Below, piece by piece: positions 27,701 through 35,485 of a stretch of DNA of 64,000 bases. The notes under the pieces are model-generated. The model was not told the DNA's origin. It saw nothing but the letters and a program-made list of their open reading frames with translations, and did no database searches. Source of the stretch: Chloroflexota bacterium (lineage in GTDB: Bacteria; Chloroflexota; Anaerolineae; 4572-78; J111); assembly GCA_016860845.1 (NCBI GenBank), contig BOKF01000005.1, positions 271,177 to 335,176 of the forward strand, given 5' to 3'. The first letter of the stretch is position 1; every line of letters starts with the position of its first letter. The position numbers and the translations under genes were made by a program.

Positions 27701-30122
27701 TCACAAGCCGTTTGCCACCGAGAAAACCCCGGTTTATTTCAGGCCCGGTGTGCCCCCGATGTACAAGACAGGGCCAGGCGGGGCCACGTTGCCGGCTTCT
27801 TACGAAGAATGTCAGAAAGAATACGACTCGGCCCAGCTTGCCGTTGATGCCGTTGCCTCCGTCTACCCAACTATTTTTGCCATGGTCCAGTCCGGCGAAG
27901 TGACCAAAGTCGAGGCCGACCCCGGCGCGGCCCGCCAGCAGATGGGCAAAGCCCTGCAAGGGCTCCAGCAAAAAATAGACGCTGCCGTGCCCAAGATTGG
28001 CTCCGGGGTTGACTTTGACGATTTGGTGCCCATTCATGGCGCGCTTTTTGGAGGCCAGATGCCCGGCGCGTCCGGGATACGCTGGAATGAGCCGTTCTAT
28101 AAATGGGTGGGTACTTCGATGGTGAGTGATGCCGATACCGCCAAATTGTTAGCGGCTCTGGGCGTGGGCGCGCTGTCGGCGGCGATGTTTGTTTTTGCCT
28201 CGCTGGCTACGGGCGGGGTGGCGACGGTCCTGTTTGTGGCCGCCGGGACGGCCGCTTCCGCGGGTCAAGCAGCGCTGGATTGGAAAAAGTGGAATGATCT
28301 TTCGACGGCGGCGGAAGCGACCGTCAAGCCGGAACTGGCCCTGGTGACGCAGGGCCAGGTTGATATGGCCCTCTTCACAGCCGTGGTAGATACCCTGTTT
28401 GCCTTCCTCGATCTTAAGGGTGGAGCGGCCATCCTGACGGCTCCGGAGAAAGTAGCAGCGCGCCAGGCGCTCAAGGCAGCCAAGGCTGGCACGCGGGCGG
28501 CCATCATTGAGGGGTTGAAAGACGCCACCATCCCGGCAATTGAACGGGGCGTGGCCGAACTGGGTGCGGCGGAAACCATTGCCCGTTCCGGCAGGACCGC
28601 CGAGGATTTGATTAAGATTGTGGGCGAAGGTTCCGAGACGGCCAAGCGGCTGGAACCATTTACCAAGGCCGCCGAGAAGGCAACCAAAGCCGCGCTGGAA
28701 GATGTGGCCAAAAAGCTGCCGCGCCTGGCCGAGGAATTGAAGGGCGGCCTGCCCATTGCCGAGGCCGACAAATTGGTCTCGCTGGCGATTGACCAGTATG
28801 GCCCGGCCGGGGCTATTCGCAAGGCCGGCGGCTGGAAAAATCTGTCCGATGCCCTGGGTGAGGGGACTGCCGCCGGCAAACAGTTAACCGCCTGGCGCGA
28901 TGCCATTCGCCGGGACACCTTTGAGTATATTGAGAAGGAATTGGGCGGCAGCGCCACCCGGACCGGCACCGAGGGCGGTTTCAAAAACGACATGGATATT
29001 TCCATGCTGGGCAAAGATGCCGGCAAAAACCGTGAACCGGCTCGCCGCTTTATGGCCGCTCGCGCCGGCTGCTCGCCGGACGAACTGCGCGTCCTGCTGC
29101 ATGGCGATGTCTTTATTGACCCGACCCGCATGCTGCTGCATGCGACCGAGTCCGGGCTAACGCCGGCGATGCGGGCCACCCTGGCCAGAGAGGCGCGGGA
29201 GTACCAGGAAGGATTGATGAATGGCCGCCGTTTGTATCTGGCCCGGCAACACGGGGATGATGCCCTGGTCAAGGCCCTGGAAGAAGAGATGGCTTCGCGC
29301 GGGGTCACGCCGCTTGAATGGAAACCGCTGAGCGAGAGTGAGATCAGCAAGCTGGCCGCCGATATAGACACAGAAATGGCTCTGCTGGAAAAAGCCATCG
29401 AGGAAGGCGAAAAGGCCCGGCTCATTCGCTCGATTGCCCAGAAAGAGGCCACCATTAAAGCCTCCGAAGAAGGGGCTTACGCTACCAGCGGCGGCATCTG
29501 GCGCTGGGTTTTTGAGCGGCCCGGCGACAAGGGCAAATTTGGTAAAAAAGCCCTGGTAGAGATGTGGCCGGACGAGCGCTACACGGCTATCCTGGCCGAA
29601 CTGCCTTCCCTCGACCATTCAGCAGCGGCGCTTAAGTATCCTAAAGATGTCGGTGAGCTGGCCGGGGCGCTGCGCGACCTGGGCAAGCACGGCGGCAGGT
29701 TGACCGAGGTGTTGGGTGAAGCTGCCGTGCCCAAAGTGGCCGGTTTTGAGGAACTGGCCGAGTGGTGCGTCCGCATCAAAAAAGAAGTGGATGCCGGGCT
29801 GGTCAGCGAGGCTTTGACGGTGGCGGGCGAGGCCGAGCGGTTTGCGCGTGAGGCCGCCGAAAAATTGGCCCAACTCGAGTCCGCCTCTAACCGGGGCTTA
29901 CAACTGCTGCGCGAGCGTCACAGCTTTGGGGCGATGAGCGTTGACCCCGGCGCAATTCAGGCCATGGTTTCGGCCCACGTGAAATATCTGACCGTGCGTG
30001 ACGCCATCGAGCGGCAGTTGCTGGCTCTGCGCGAGTTGGCTCAAACCACGGCGCGGACGGCCACGGCCAATGCCGCCGCCAACGCGCCTGACTCTGCAGC
30101 AGATAAAACACCGACCCCGTAG
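24741..30122 (+). CDS. giant leader-bearing cargo: DUF4157 (eCIS core), second HExxH domain, candidate nucleotidyltransferase toxin domain
   Basis: The 1793-residue chain has the shared leader (1-90), a Pro-rich linker with TVQRDGPS, an Ala-rich stretch, a DUF4157 domain (about 430-550; LGADMSNVRVHTDREADELA, HEATHTVQQ at His512-His516), a further zinc-like site LIHEMAHVWQYQH (His675, Glu676, His679), several VQR motifs, a helical body, a hydrophobic segment (about 1130-1245) and a region near 1395-1465 with the nucleotidyltransferase pattern: Gly1402-Gly1403-Ser1404, then Asp1417-x-Asp1419 (NDMDISML), with a later acidic strand GDVFIDP. The last 330 residues are helical. DUF4157 marks eCIS-linked cargo; the toxin assignment is inference from the motif. 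Confidence 0.75.
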   Translation: MPKQNQANEVQQDKKNRAKVQPPALSPDLTAEKAGLPPLPDSLLAAGANSIEAQAARLGDSRLQTAQRQGVADQIGRTQGNQHLHRVVASLKAHEAATSAVTSSKPAAGSNGGAALKKSAAGTRPTVARQAETTESPGDDRFDEFLGGSGSPSLAPPPPPPDKNGQKMTVQRDGPSRPPVPNFTLTTPSLLQPPDPASRYRLGGDQTLHLDPEIQAMLHQHVQQQLAPANLRDALSQIQLESLPTAAPGAATTPATASPGASGAAPTVPAGPGPDTPRAATAGDLMGAILAVPAIDSALTTLQSQALDRVSRDWRNLGTGGQIATVSTLAVIGLGALGGAMSDPTTRQLLVDQLNGRTVPVPGLNWMRLEVNTSADNLMLGMHVDVGRLLPASWGLGPSSPSAIGGPPTPQPFVPGQRTATGEIGETGPSEDIGAQIQVKAGGGKPLDEAIQRRLEDGLGADMSNVRVHTDREADELAQSVNAVAFTTGQDIFFREGTYNPNSTDGLKLLAHEATHTVQQAAGPVAGTPTAGGVSVSDPGDRFERAAEQAANSIIQREVDPAEPVETVPTDPVATTEPVVQRFLPLVPILVGAGVVGGIVEAIRRESRSLNEPEINYAKDVYHDSLDYSVITITRGSLMSTGAPRTIGNTIHFTDDYYVGDTMDLTEAGKLTLIHEMAHVWQYQHTGWTYAPKALWAQAKAWWHTGSRNAAYDWRSLHNAGTPWADWNPEAQAEAVEDYNEALRKGMEGTATPEDYETLSMLQPYIADMQAGPPPAPEGAEEGEANPNDGGGGAEGGPGYYPPAQRQIDPVLAKVPNVVVQRAVIQRTFDLSTASETEKVKKISDELSHLGTGTAGAGGARLITDIWNSFGDDIARVAGANIALWEATLKRIDLSTLPAVTRIKAKFKSDVEAVALDYLAQNRAYVLAEMDRMGAYGTEQTEKPTLDQDEQVKEMQAIAAEVARAKQGQQKLQSLQVGWELEETGDVHKPFATEKTPVYFRPGVPPMYKTGPGGATLPASYEECQKEYDSAQLAVDAVASVYPTIFAMVQSGEVTKVEADPGAARQQMGKALQGLQQKIDAAVPKIGSGVDFDDLVPIHGALFGGQMPGASGIRWNEPFYKWVGTSMVSDADTAKLLAALGVGALSAAMFVFASLATGGVATVLFVAAGTAASAGQAALDWKKWNDLSTAAEATVKPELALVTQGQVDMALFTAVVDTLFAFLDLKGGAAILTAPEKVAARQALKAAKAGTRAAIIEGLKDATIPAIERGVAELGAAETIARSGRTAEDLIKIVGEGSETAKRLEPFTKAAEKATKAALEDVAKKLPRLAEELKGGLPIAEADKLVSLAIDQYGPAGAIRKAGGWKNLSDALGEGTAAGKQLTAWRDAIRRDTFEYIEKELGGSATRTGTEGGFKNDMDISMLGKDAGKNREPARRFMAARAGCSPDELRVLLHGDVFIDPTRMLLHATESGLTPAMRATLAREAREYQEGLMNGRRLYLARQHGDDALVKALEEEMASRGVTPLEWKPLSESEISKLAADIDTEMALLEKAIEEGEKARLIRSIAQKEATIKASEEGAYATSGGIWRWVFERPGDKGKFGKKALVEMWPDERYTAILAELPSLDHSAAALKYPKDVGELAGALRDLGKHGGRLTEVLGEAAVPKVAGFEELAEWCVRIKKEVDAGLVSEALTVAGEAERFAREAAEKLAQLESASNRGLQLLRERHSFGAMSVDPGAIQAMVSAHVKYLTVRDAIERQLLALRELAQTTARTATANAAANAPDSAADKTPTP

Positions 30123-30179
30123 CCGGTTCTCAACGCAAAGTATGGTTAAAAACTCATTCTAAATTTTAATCAAAATTAA

Positions 30180-30209
30180 AGGACACAGAGTGCATTTTTA
30201 TGTTATAAT
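30180..30209 (+). promoter_or_regulatory. promoter upstream of the DUF922-like gene
   Basis: AGGACA (30180-30185) and TGTTATAAT (TATAAT at 30204-30209) are 18 bp apart, about 100 bp before the gene start. The -10 is perfect and has the TG extension. Confidence 0.55.
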
Positions 30210-30309
30210 GGGGACTATCGTTGACCCTTCAATTAAACCAAAATCTCTCCCTTCGAAAATATAAACAACTTCTGCGGAAGTTATGCGGCCCTGGAGCAGG
30301 GTAACGCTT

Positions 30310-31140
30310 ATGGAACGTGCTCTCACTCGCCGACGAATCAAAAAGCGTCCTCACTTGCCGGACGAGGGCCAAGTCATGGCCAAACCGGCTGATCACCATC
30401 TGGCTGTGCTGCAACAACATCTCGGCAACCGGGCGGTGCAGCAGTTGTTGGCCCAACAACATCAGCCTCAGGCATCTGTGCCGGTGCAGCGCCAGAGTGA
30501 GGAGGAACAAAAAGAGGAGGAGGCCCAACAACCACCCTCCATTGGCGAGATTAAGATTGAGAAGGCCGAAATTGAATATTACGACATCCAGGGGGAAACC
30601 ATTGACGAGGTTGTCCGCCAGATTCGGGACGACCGTAACTGGTACCAGTACAAGTACGAGTATCAGCCCAAAATAAAAGATGGCCTTGTTACCCAGGTGG
30701 ACATCCGAGTGCTGACCAAGATCCGGGTGCCCCGTTGGATTGACCTGGACTGGCAGAAGGCGACCAATTCTGAGCGGGAGCGCTGGCTGCAAATTCTGGA
30801 ATCTTTCCCGGTTCACGAGGATAAGTTCGAGGATGAAACCGAACTGCCCCAACCGTGGCTGCTTGGCCCGGCCTGGAAAGATGCGCCGGATGTGCTTAAG
30901 AACAGTTGGCGCGGGCTGCTGCAATCCATGCAAATCCGTGAGGAAAACCTGGTCGAGACGATCCGCCGCCGGGCGATGACCCTCCAAAAGCGGCTGGTGA
31001 ATCAACCAGAGACACAGGTTAAAGAGGTTTTGGATAAATTTATCAAAGAAGTACAACTGGAGCAGGAGCAGTACAATCGCCAGCGTGAGCCAGGCCGGCG
31101 TCAGAAGGTCTCTTTGAACGTCAGCGCGCTGGTGCAATAG
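30310..31140 (+). CDS. DUF922-like eCIS-associated protein
   Basis: This 276-residue protein has a basic N-terminus, the AVLQQHLGNRAVQQLLAQ helix found in many DUF4157/eCIS cargo proteins, the motif VPVQRQSEEE, and a domain (about 85-190) resembling the DUF922 putative zinc-protease family: EYYDIQGETIDEVVRQIRDD, then RVPRWIDLDW and HEDKFED where the family has an HExxH-like site. Here the second His is missing, so it may be catalytically dead. The C-terminal third is helical and charged. An ATG at 30283 is an alternative start. It lacks the long KQNQ leader but keeps the LGN and VQR motifs. Confidence 0.6.
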   Translation: MERALTRRRIKKRPHLPDEGQVMAKPADHHLAVLQQHLGNRAVQQLLAQQHQPQASVPVQRQSEEEQKEEEAQQPPSIGEIKIEKAEIEYYDIQGETIDEVVRQIRDDRNWYQYKYEYQPKIKDGLVTQVDIRVLTKIRVPRWIDLDWQKATNSERERWLQILESFPVHEDKFEDETELPQPWLLGPAWKDAPDVLKNSWRGLLQSMQIREENLVETIRRRAMTLQKRLVNQPETQVKEVLDKFIKEVQLEQEQYNRQREPGRRQKVSLNVSALVQ

Positions 31141-31203
31141 CCAATCACGGAATGACAGTGCCGAAATTTGTTAAGAAAAAGTAGTGCAAAAAAACAGTTT
31201 TTG

Positions 31204-31212
31204 TGCTATGAT
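31204..31212 (+). promoter_or_regulatory. extended -10 element upstream of the small DUF4157 gene
   Basis: TGCTATGAT (TATGAT at 31207-31212) lies about 400 bp before the chosen start at 31620. It would give a long 5' leader. Confidence 0.35.
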
Positions 31213-31619
31213 AGCTTTGTTCCTAACAAACTCTCTGCCACGAAACTCCAACTCCAAGGTGCTGCGTTTTTTACCGAAATAAGCTGAATAGCGAAATTTA
31301 GCCGTTAGCCAAACACAGGCAAGGAGTGTTTAACCTGCGATGGCTAAACCGAGTCTTTGGTATCCGAACCGACCGTGGAACTTCCCGAAAGCTGACTCAT
31401 GCTGAGCATGTACGGCTGGTGGAGGCGGTAATGGCTGTCTTTGCACGAGTCGATTCGGCTGCGGCAGCCATTCCGGTTGTGGATAGATTGGCGAGTCGTG
31501 ACCAGAGTCAAATGCCGATCACTATTGCAAACGGGAGTGATGTTAAACTTGATTGGTGGTCGGTCAGTTTTATTCCTTCAAACCAAAAAGCGATCGCTTT
31601 AGTGAAAGAGGGGAAAATT
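31213..31619 (+). other. long leader region with no assured gene
   Basis: The stretch holds a frame open from a GTG at 31326 that runs in phase into the DUF4157 gene (98 extra codons), a short ORF at 31340-31405 starting MAKPSLWYPNRPWNF, and a small palindrome CATGCTGAGCATG near 31398. The in-frame extension does not look like eCIS protein sequence, and a strong ribosome site before 31620 argues it is untranslated leader. Confidence 0.4.
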
Positions 31620-32405
31620 ATGTCTCAAGAACTTATCCCTGACGAAAAAAAAGCCAAGATGCGCAAGCCGGAGTCGGCAGAGCCGGCTCAAATCCATGAG
31701 GGCGGCCCCGGCGCGGAGTCGTCAGCCCTGCTGGGTTTGCAGCAGCGCGTGGGCAACCGGGCGGTGCAGCGGCTTATCGCCCAGCGCAGCGGCGATGGCG
31801 CATTCCAGTTGGATGATGAGACCACCCAACGCATCAACGGGGCGCGGGGCGGCGGGCAGGCGCTGGACAGCGGCGTGCAGCAGCAGATGGGCGCGGCCAT
31901 GGGGCATGATTTTAGCGGGGTGCGGGTGCATACCTCCCCCGAGTCGCACCAATTGAATCAGCAGCTCAGCGCCAAAGCCTTCACGACCGGGCAGGACATC
32001 TTTTTCAAACAGGGCGAGTACAATCCCGGTTCCGGCAGTGGCCAGGAGCTGCTGGCCCATGAACTGACTCACGTCGTCCAGCAGAGTTCGGGCCGGGTGA
32101 GCGGGAGCAGCGGGATGACGGTCAACGCGCCCGGCGACACCTTTGAACAGGAAGCCGATGCCGTCGCCAGGCAGGCGCTTACGGCGGACAACTCGGCCGC
32201 TTCTGAGACGGTACGGAATGGTGTCCAGCGGGAAGAGGCGCCGGAGGATGAACTCCAAGCAAAGGCCCTCCAGCGTGAGGAAATTCCGGAGGAAGAGGAA
32301 CTCCAGGCGAAGACCGTTCAGCGCGAGGAACTCCCGGAGGATGAACTCCAGGCAAAAGCCCTCCAGCGCGAGGCAATGCCGGAAGAGGAAGAGGAATTAG
32401 GATAG
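31620..32405 (+). CDS. DUF4157 (eCIS-core) protein with acidic repeat tail
   Basis: This 261-residue protein has the GLQQRVGNRAVQRLIAQ helix near its start, a DUF4157 domain (about 75-185) with MGHDFSGVRVHTSPESHQLN, KAFTTGQDIFFKQGEYNP and HELTHVVQQ (His147, Glu148, His151), and a C-terminal tail of about 60 residues made of repeats built on LQAKALQREEIPEEE. DUF4157 is the hallmark accessory domain of eCIS loci, with a protease-like zinc site of unclear activity. The start is chosen for AGAGGGG seven bases upstream. It ends the cargo island, just before the particle operon. Confidence 0.85.
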   Translation: MSQELIPDEKKAKMRKPESAEPAQIHEGGPGAESSALLGLQQRVGNRAVQRLIAQRSGDGAFQLDDETTQRINGARGGGQALDSGVQQQMGAAMGHDFSGVRVHTSPESHQLNQQLSAKAFTTGQDIFFKQGEYNPGSGSGQELLAHELTHVVQQSSGRVSGSSGMTVNAPGDTFEQEADAVARQALTADNSAASETVRNGVQREEAPEDELQAKALQREEIPEEEELQAKTVQREELPEDELQAKALQREAMPEEEEELG

Positions 32406-32425
32406 GGGAGGCCCCTTGTGTTGAG

Positions 32426-32475
32426 TTCCTATGAGTTCCCTCATTTTCCAGGAAACTCAAGCGGACTCATAGGAA
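32426..32475. repeat. inverted repeat between cargo island and particle operon
   Basis: TTCCTATGAG (32426-32435) and CTCATAGGAA (32466-32475) are perfect inverted repeats about 30 nt apart. GAGTTCC occurs twice on the left and GGAACTT on the right, like the other tandem-unit hairpins. It may terminate cargo transcription. Confidence 0.5.
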
Positions 32476-32519
32476 TTCCGGGAACTTATAGTTGGATAAT
32501 CCCCTAAAGGTGAAGTTGA

Positions 32520-33356
32520 ATGATTAATGACCTGGACGAGACCTTACGGAAACTTCTTATCCGCGAGATTCCCATCAAAAATGGTGAGGTGGAGATCAGC
32601 TTCGACCAGCCCAAGCGGGAATGGTCGGCCCGGCTCAACCGGCCCACGCTGAATCTCTATTTATACGATATCCGTGAGAACAATAAACTGCGCCAAACCC
32701 AGCCGATGTGGGAGGTTGAGCGCCAGGCGAATGGCACGGTCACGCAGCGGCGCAAGCCGTTCAGGGTGGATTTGCATTACATGATTACAGCCTGGGCGGC
32801 TGAACCTGAAGACGAGCATCGCCTTCTAACCCGGACTCTGATGGCTTTGTTTCGCTTGCCTCACTTGCCGGACGACCTGCTGCCGGAGAGTCTGAAAACT
32901 CAGCCCGTGCCGGTCCCGGTTATGGTGGCTCAAGAGGAAGAAATACGGAATCCGGCCGAAGTCTGGAGTGCGTTGGACAACGAACTGCGGCCGACCATTG
33001 GCTGTATGGTGACCCTGGCCCTTAACCCGTACCAACCGCTGACCACGCCGCTGGTCCGCACCCGCGAACTCAGGATTGGCCAGTCTGGCTATCCCGAAGA
33101 TCATGAACTGACCAGCCCCGCCTCGGCCGACCTGTTCTGGACTATCGGCGGGACGGTGCGCAGCGAAAAGCCGCTGGACAAGGTGCAGCTTACGCTGGTG
33201 GAGCAAGGGCTGAATATCCCGCTGCAACCGGAGGGCCGCTTTATGGTTGGTAATTTAAAAGCCGGCGATTATACCCTGGAAATCAGCGCCGAGGGCCAGA
33301 AGCCACGCCAGCATAAAATTACGGTTCCGGCCCCGGATTATGATTTGACGGTATAA
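32520..33356 (+). CDS. DUF4255 / Pvc16-family tail terminator (Afp16-like)
   Basis: The 278-residue protein has the N-terminal Pvc16/DUF4255 domain (about residues 1-190; MINDLDETLRKLLIREI, RPTLNLYLYDIRENNKLRQ, FRVDLHYMITAWA, EDEHRLLTRTLMALFR) and a C-terminal carboxypeptidase-regulatory-like beta domain (about 205-278; GRFMVGNLKAGDYTLEISAEG). In Afp, Afp16 caps the tube and sheath at the distal end and sets length. It is the first gene of the particle operon, as in many eCIS loci. AAGGTG lies near the ATG. Confidence 0.85.
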   Translation: MINDLDETLRKLLIREIPIKNGEVEISFDQPKREWSARLNRPTLNLYLYDIRENNKLRQTQPMWEVERQANGTVTQRRKPFRVDLHYMITAWAAEPEDEHRLLTRTLMALFRLPHLPDDLLPESLKTQPVPVPVMVAQEEEIRNPAEVWSALDNELRPTIGCMVTLALNPYQPLTTPLVRTRELRIGQSGYPEDHELTSPASADLFWTIGGTVRSEKPLDKVQLTLVEQGLNIPLQPEGRFMVGNLKAGDYTLEISAEGQKPRQHKITVPAPDYDLTV

Positions 33357-33408
33357 GGAGGATTGTGCCGGCAAGAATTGTAGTAAATGACAACTTATTT
33401 AAGTGGTA

Positions 33409-33474
33409 AACAGGTGAAACGTGAAGCGTGATGAATTTACCGTACTATTTTTCACGCCTCACGTTTCACCTGTT
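33409..33474. repeat. intergenic tandem-unit hairpin, GTGAAAC type
   Basis: AACAGGTGAAACGTGAAGCG on the left pairs with CACGCCTCACGTTTCACC on the right (33409-33431 with 33452-33474). The left arm steps in 7-nt units GTGAAAC, GTGAAGC, GTGATGA. The rest of the gap to 33638 holds an ordinary leader with AAGGAGG at 33627-33633 and nothing else I can name. Confidence 0.7.
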
Positions 33475-33638
33475 CCTTGCGGAAAGGAGGGGTAGTTAAA
33501 ACCCGGATTAGTAGCGAAAAAGAATTGATTTGGAACTCGTGTCCCAGTTTTAGTCAGCAAGAAGCAGGCGCGCGTGGCATAGGTTACTCAGCGTGCAGAC
33601 ATGTAAAGTAGAAAATACATTCAACCAAGGAGGTTATG

Positions 33639-35324
33639 ATGCCAGAATATTTATCACCGGGGGTTTACATCGAGGAAGTAGATCGTGGCCCTAAACCAAT
33701 TGAGGGGGTTGGGACAGCCATGGCTGCCTTTGTCGGCTTCACCGAAAAGGCCCAATACACGGAGCAGGTTGATGGTGAGATTGTCACCCGCGACTTGCTC
33801 AATCAACCTCAATTGATTACAAACTGGAGCCAGTACGTGGAGCGGTTTGGGCAATTTGTGGATGGAGCTTATACGCCCCATGCAGTTTATGGTTATTTTC
33901 TTAACGGCGGCACGCGCTGCTATGTACTCAGCGTTAAAACCATCCCTCAAGCCCAGGTAGCGCTGCTCAATGCGGATGGAAAACCCCAGTTAGTGGTCAG
34001 GGCCAAACAAGCCGGCTTTGAGGGGCTGCGGATGCGAGTCAGGGTTGACACCCCCCAGTTGCCTGAACCTAAAACGCCTGCCACCAAAAAAGGCGACAAG
34101 CCCAAAGAAGGCGAGGCTGCCCCGGCTGAAACCCCTGAAGAAGCTGCTCCGGTCGCCGAGAGTGGGCCCCAATCCTTTACCCTGACTGTTGAGCGAGAGA
34201 GGAGCGGGGGCGGCTGGCAAGTCAAAGAAGTTATCCCCGATGTGGCTCTGGCCCAAGAGGTTGACGAGAGCGGCGCTAAAACCGTTCGTGTTGTTTTCAA
34301 GGACAATAAAGCGCCCCAGTTCGTTAATGTATTTGTGGCGGACTCCTCTGCGCCGCTGGCCAAGGTTTGGCCCCGCGCCCAACAACAATCTCTCAGCATT
34401 GAAAACAATCTATTGACCCCGGCTGAGTACAAAGACTTTCAGGGTGAGGCCATGGAACGCACTGGTATGGAAGGGCTGGAAGCGATTGACGATATTACTA
34501 TGGTCTGTGTGCCGGATTTGATGACCCCCATGCCGGGCCAAAAACTCGATCTGGCGATGGTTAAAGCCGTCCAGACCCTGATGATTGCCCACTGCGAACG
34601 CATGGGTGACCGGGTCGCCATTCTGGATGCGCCTCCGGGCATGAACCCGCAGCAAATCAAGAAGTGGCGCATGGATACGGCCGGTTACGACTCCAGCTAT
34701 GCAGCCCTCTATTATCCCTGGGTTGAAGTGATGGACCCGGTACAAAACCGCCCGGTTCACATCCCGCCCAGCGGCCACATGGCTGGTATCTGGGCGCGCA
34801 ATGACAACACCCGCGGCGTCCACAAGGCCCCGGCCAATGAAGTGGTGCGAGGCGCGACCAACCTGGCTTACAATGTGACAAAAGGTGAGCAGGATACGCT
34901 GAATCCCAACGGCATCAACTGTATCCGCGCTTTCCCCGGCATGGGTATCCGGGTTTGGGGCGCGCGGACGCTTTCCAGCAACCCCTCCTGGCGTTACTTG
35001 AACGTGCGCCGTCTCTTCAACTTCATCGAAAAGTCCATCGAACGGGGGACGCAGTGGGTCGTCTTTGAACCCAATGAGCCACGGCTGTGGGCGCGGGTCC
35101 GGCGCGACGTCAGCGCTTTTCTGCGCATGGTCTGGCGTGATGGGGCGCTCTTTGGCCTCTCTCCGGCGGAAGCTTTCTACGTCAAGTGCGACGAGGAACT
35201 CAATCCCCCGGAGTCGCGTGATCTGGGCCGGCTGGTCATCGAGATTGGCCTGTGTCCGGTCAAACCGGCTGAATTTGTCATCTTCCGCATCAGCCAGTGG
35301 GCTGGGCCTAACGCGGCAGAGTAG
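33639..35324 (+). CDS. contractile tail sheath protein
   Basis: This 561-residue protein is the sheath that contracts around the tube. It opens with the family start MPEYLSPGVYIEEVDRGPKP and the AAFVGFTEKA strand. The C-terminal part has the conserved sheath features ARTLSSNPSWRYLNVRRLFN, IEKSIERGTQWVVFEPNEP and FYVKCDEELNPPE. Residues about 145-185 are a Lys/Glu/Pro/Ala-rich insertion flanked by sheath beta structure. I prefer the second ATG (33639), five bases after AAGGAGG. It is the only sheath gene here, whereas Afp and PVC have three. Confidence 0.95.
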   Translation: MPEYLSPGVYIEEVDRGPKPIEGVGTAMAAFVGFTEKAQYTEQVDGEIVTRDLLNQPQLITNWSQYVERFGQFVDGAYTPHAVYGYFLNGGTRCYVLSVKTIPQAQVALLNADGKPQLVVRAKQAGFEGLRMRVRVDTPQLPEPKTPATKKGDKPKEGEAAPAETPEEAAPVAESGPQSFTLTVERERSGGGWQVKEVIPDVALAQEVDESGAKTVRVVFKDNKAPQFVNVFVADSSAPLAKVWPRAQQQSLSIENNLLTPAEYKDFQGEAMERTGMEGLEAIDDITMVCVPDLMTPMPGQKLDLAMVKAVQTLMIAHCERMGDRVAILDAPPGMNPQQIKKWRMDTAGYDSSYAALYYPWVEVMDPVQNRPVHIPPSGHMAGIWARNDNTRGVHKAPANEVVRGATNLAYNVTKGEQDTLNPNGINCIRAFPGMGIRVWGARTLSSNPSWRYLNVRRLFNFIEKSIERGTQWVVFEPNEPRLWARVRRDVSAFLRMVWRDGALFGLSPAEAFYVKCDEELNPPESRDLGRLVIEIGLCPVKPAEFVIFRISQWAGPNAAE

Positions 35325-35395
35325 GGTCTACTGATTACTATTTACTATTTTTGAAGGGGTGTTCACGAACCTCTGACACATTACCGCTAATAAAA

Positions 35396-35466
35396 AGGTA
35401 GCAGGGTAGCAAGGTCGCAGGGATGTACAATCTCCCTGTCTACCGTCTACCGTCTACCGCCTACTA
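35396..35466. repeat. intergenic heptamer-type hairpin repeat, family A copy 3
   Basis: GTAGCAGGGTAGCAAGG on the left and GTCTACC, GTCTACC, GCCTACT on the right form an imperfect hairpin that ends about 6 nt before AAAGGAG of the tube gene. Its right flank CTACTATTTT is shared with copy 4. Confidence 0.75.
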
Positions 35467-35485
35467 TTTTCAAAGGAGATAACCT

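Noticed and set aside
28265..29455. 396-codon minus-strand open frame
   Set aside because: It is antisense of the same cargo gene and has a Ser/Ala-rich composition typical of a reversed GC-rich frame.
31340..31420. Possible group II intron domain fragment (CGAAAGC and GTACGGCTGG words)
   Set aside because: Only short look-alike words occur; no domain V hairpin or maturase frame is nearby.
31326..31619. 98-residue in-frame N-terminal extension of the small DUF4157 protein
   Set aside because: The GTG is placed only 2 nt after its GGAG, a much better site lies before 31620, and the extra residues do not resemble eCIS leaders.
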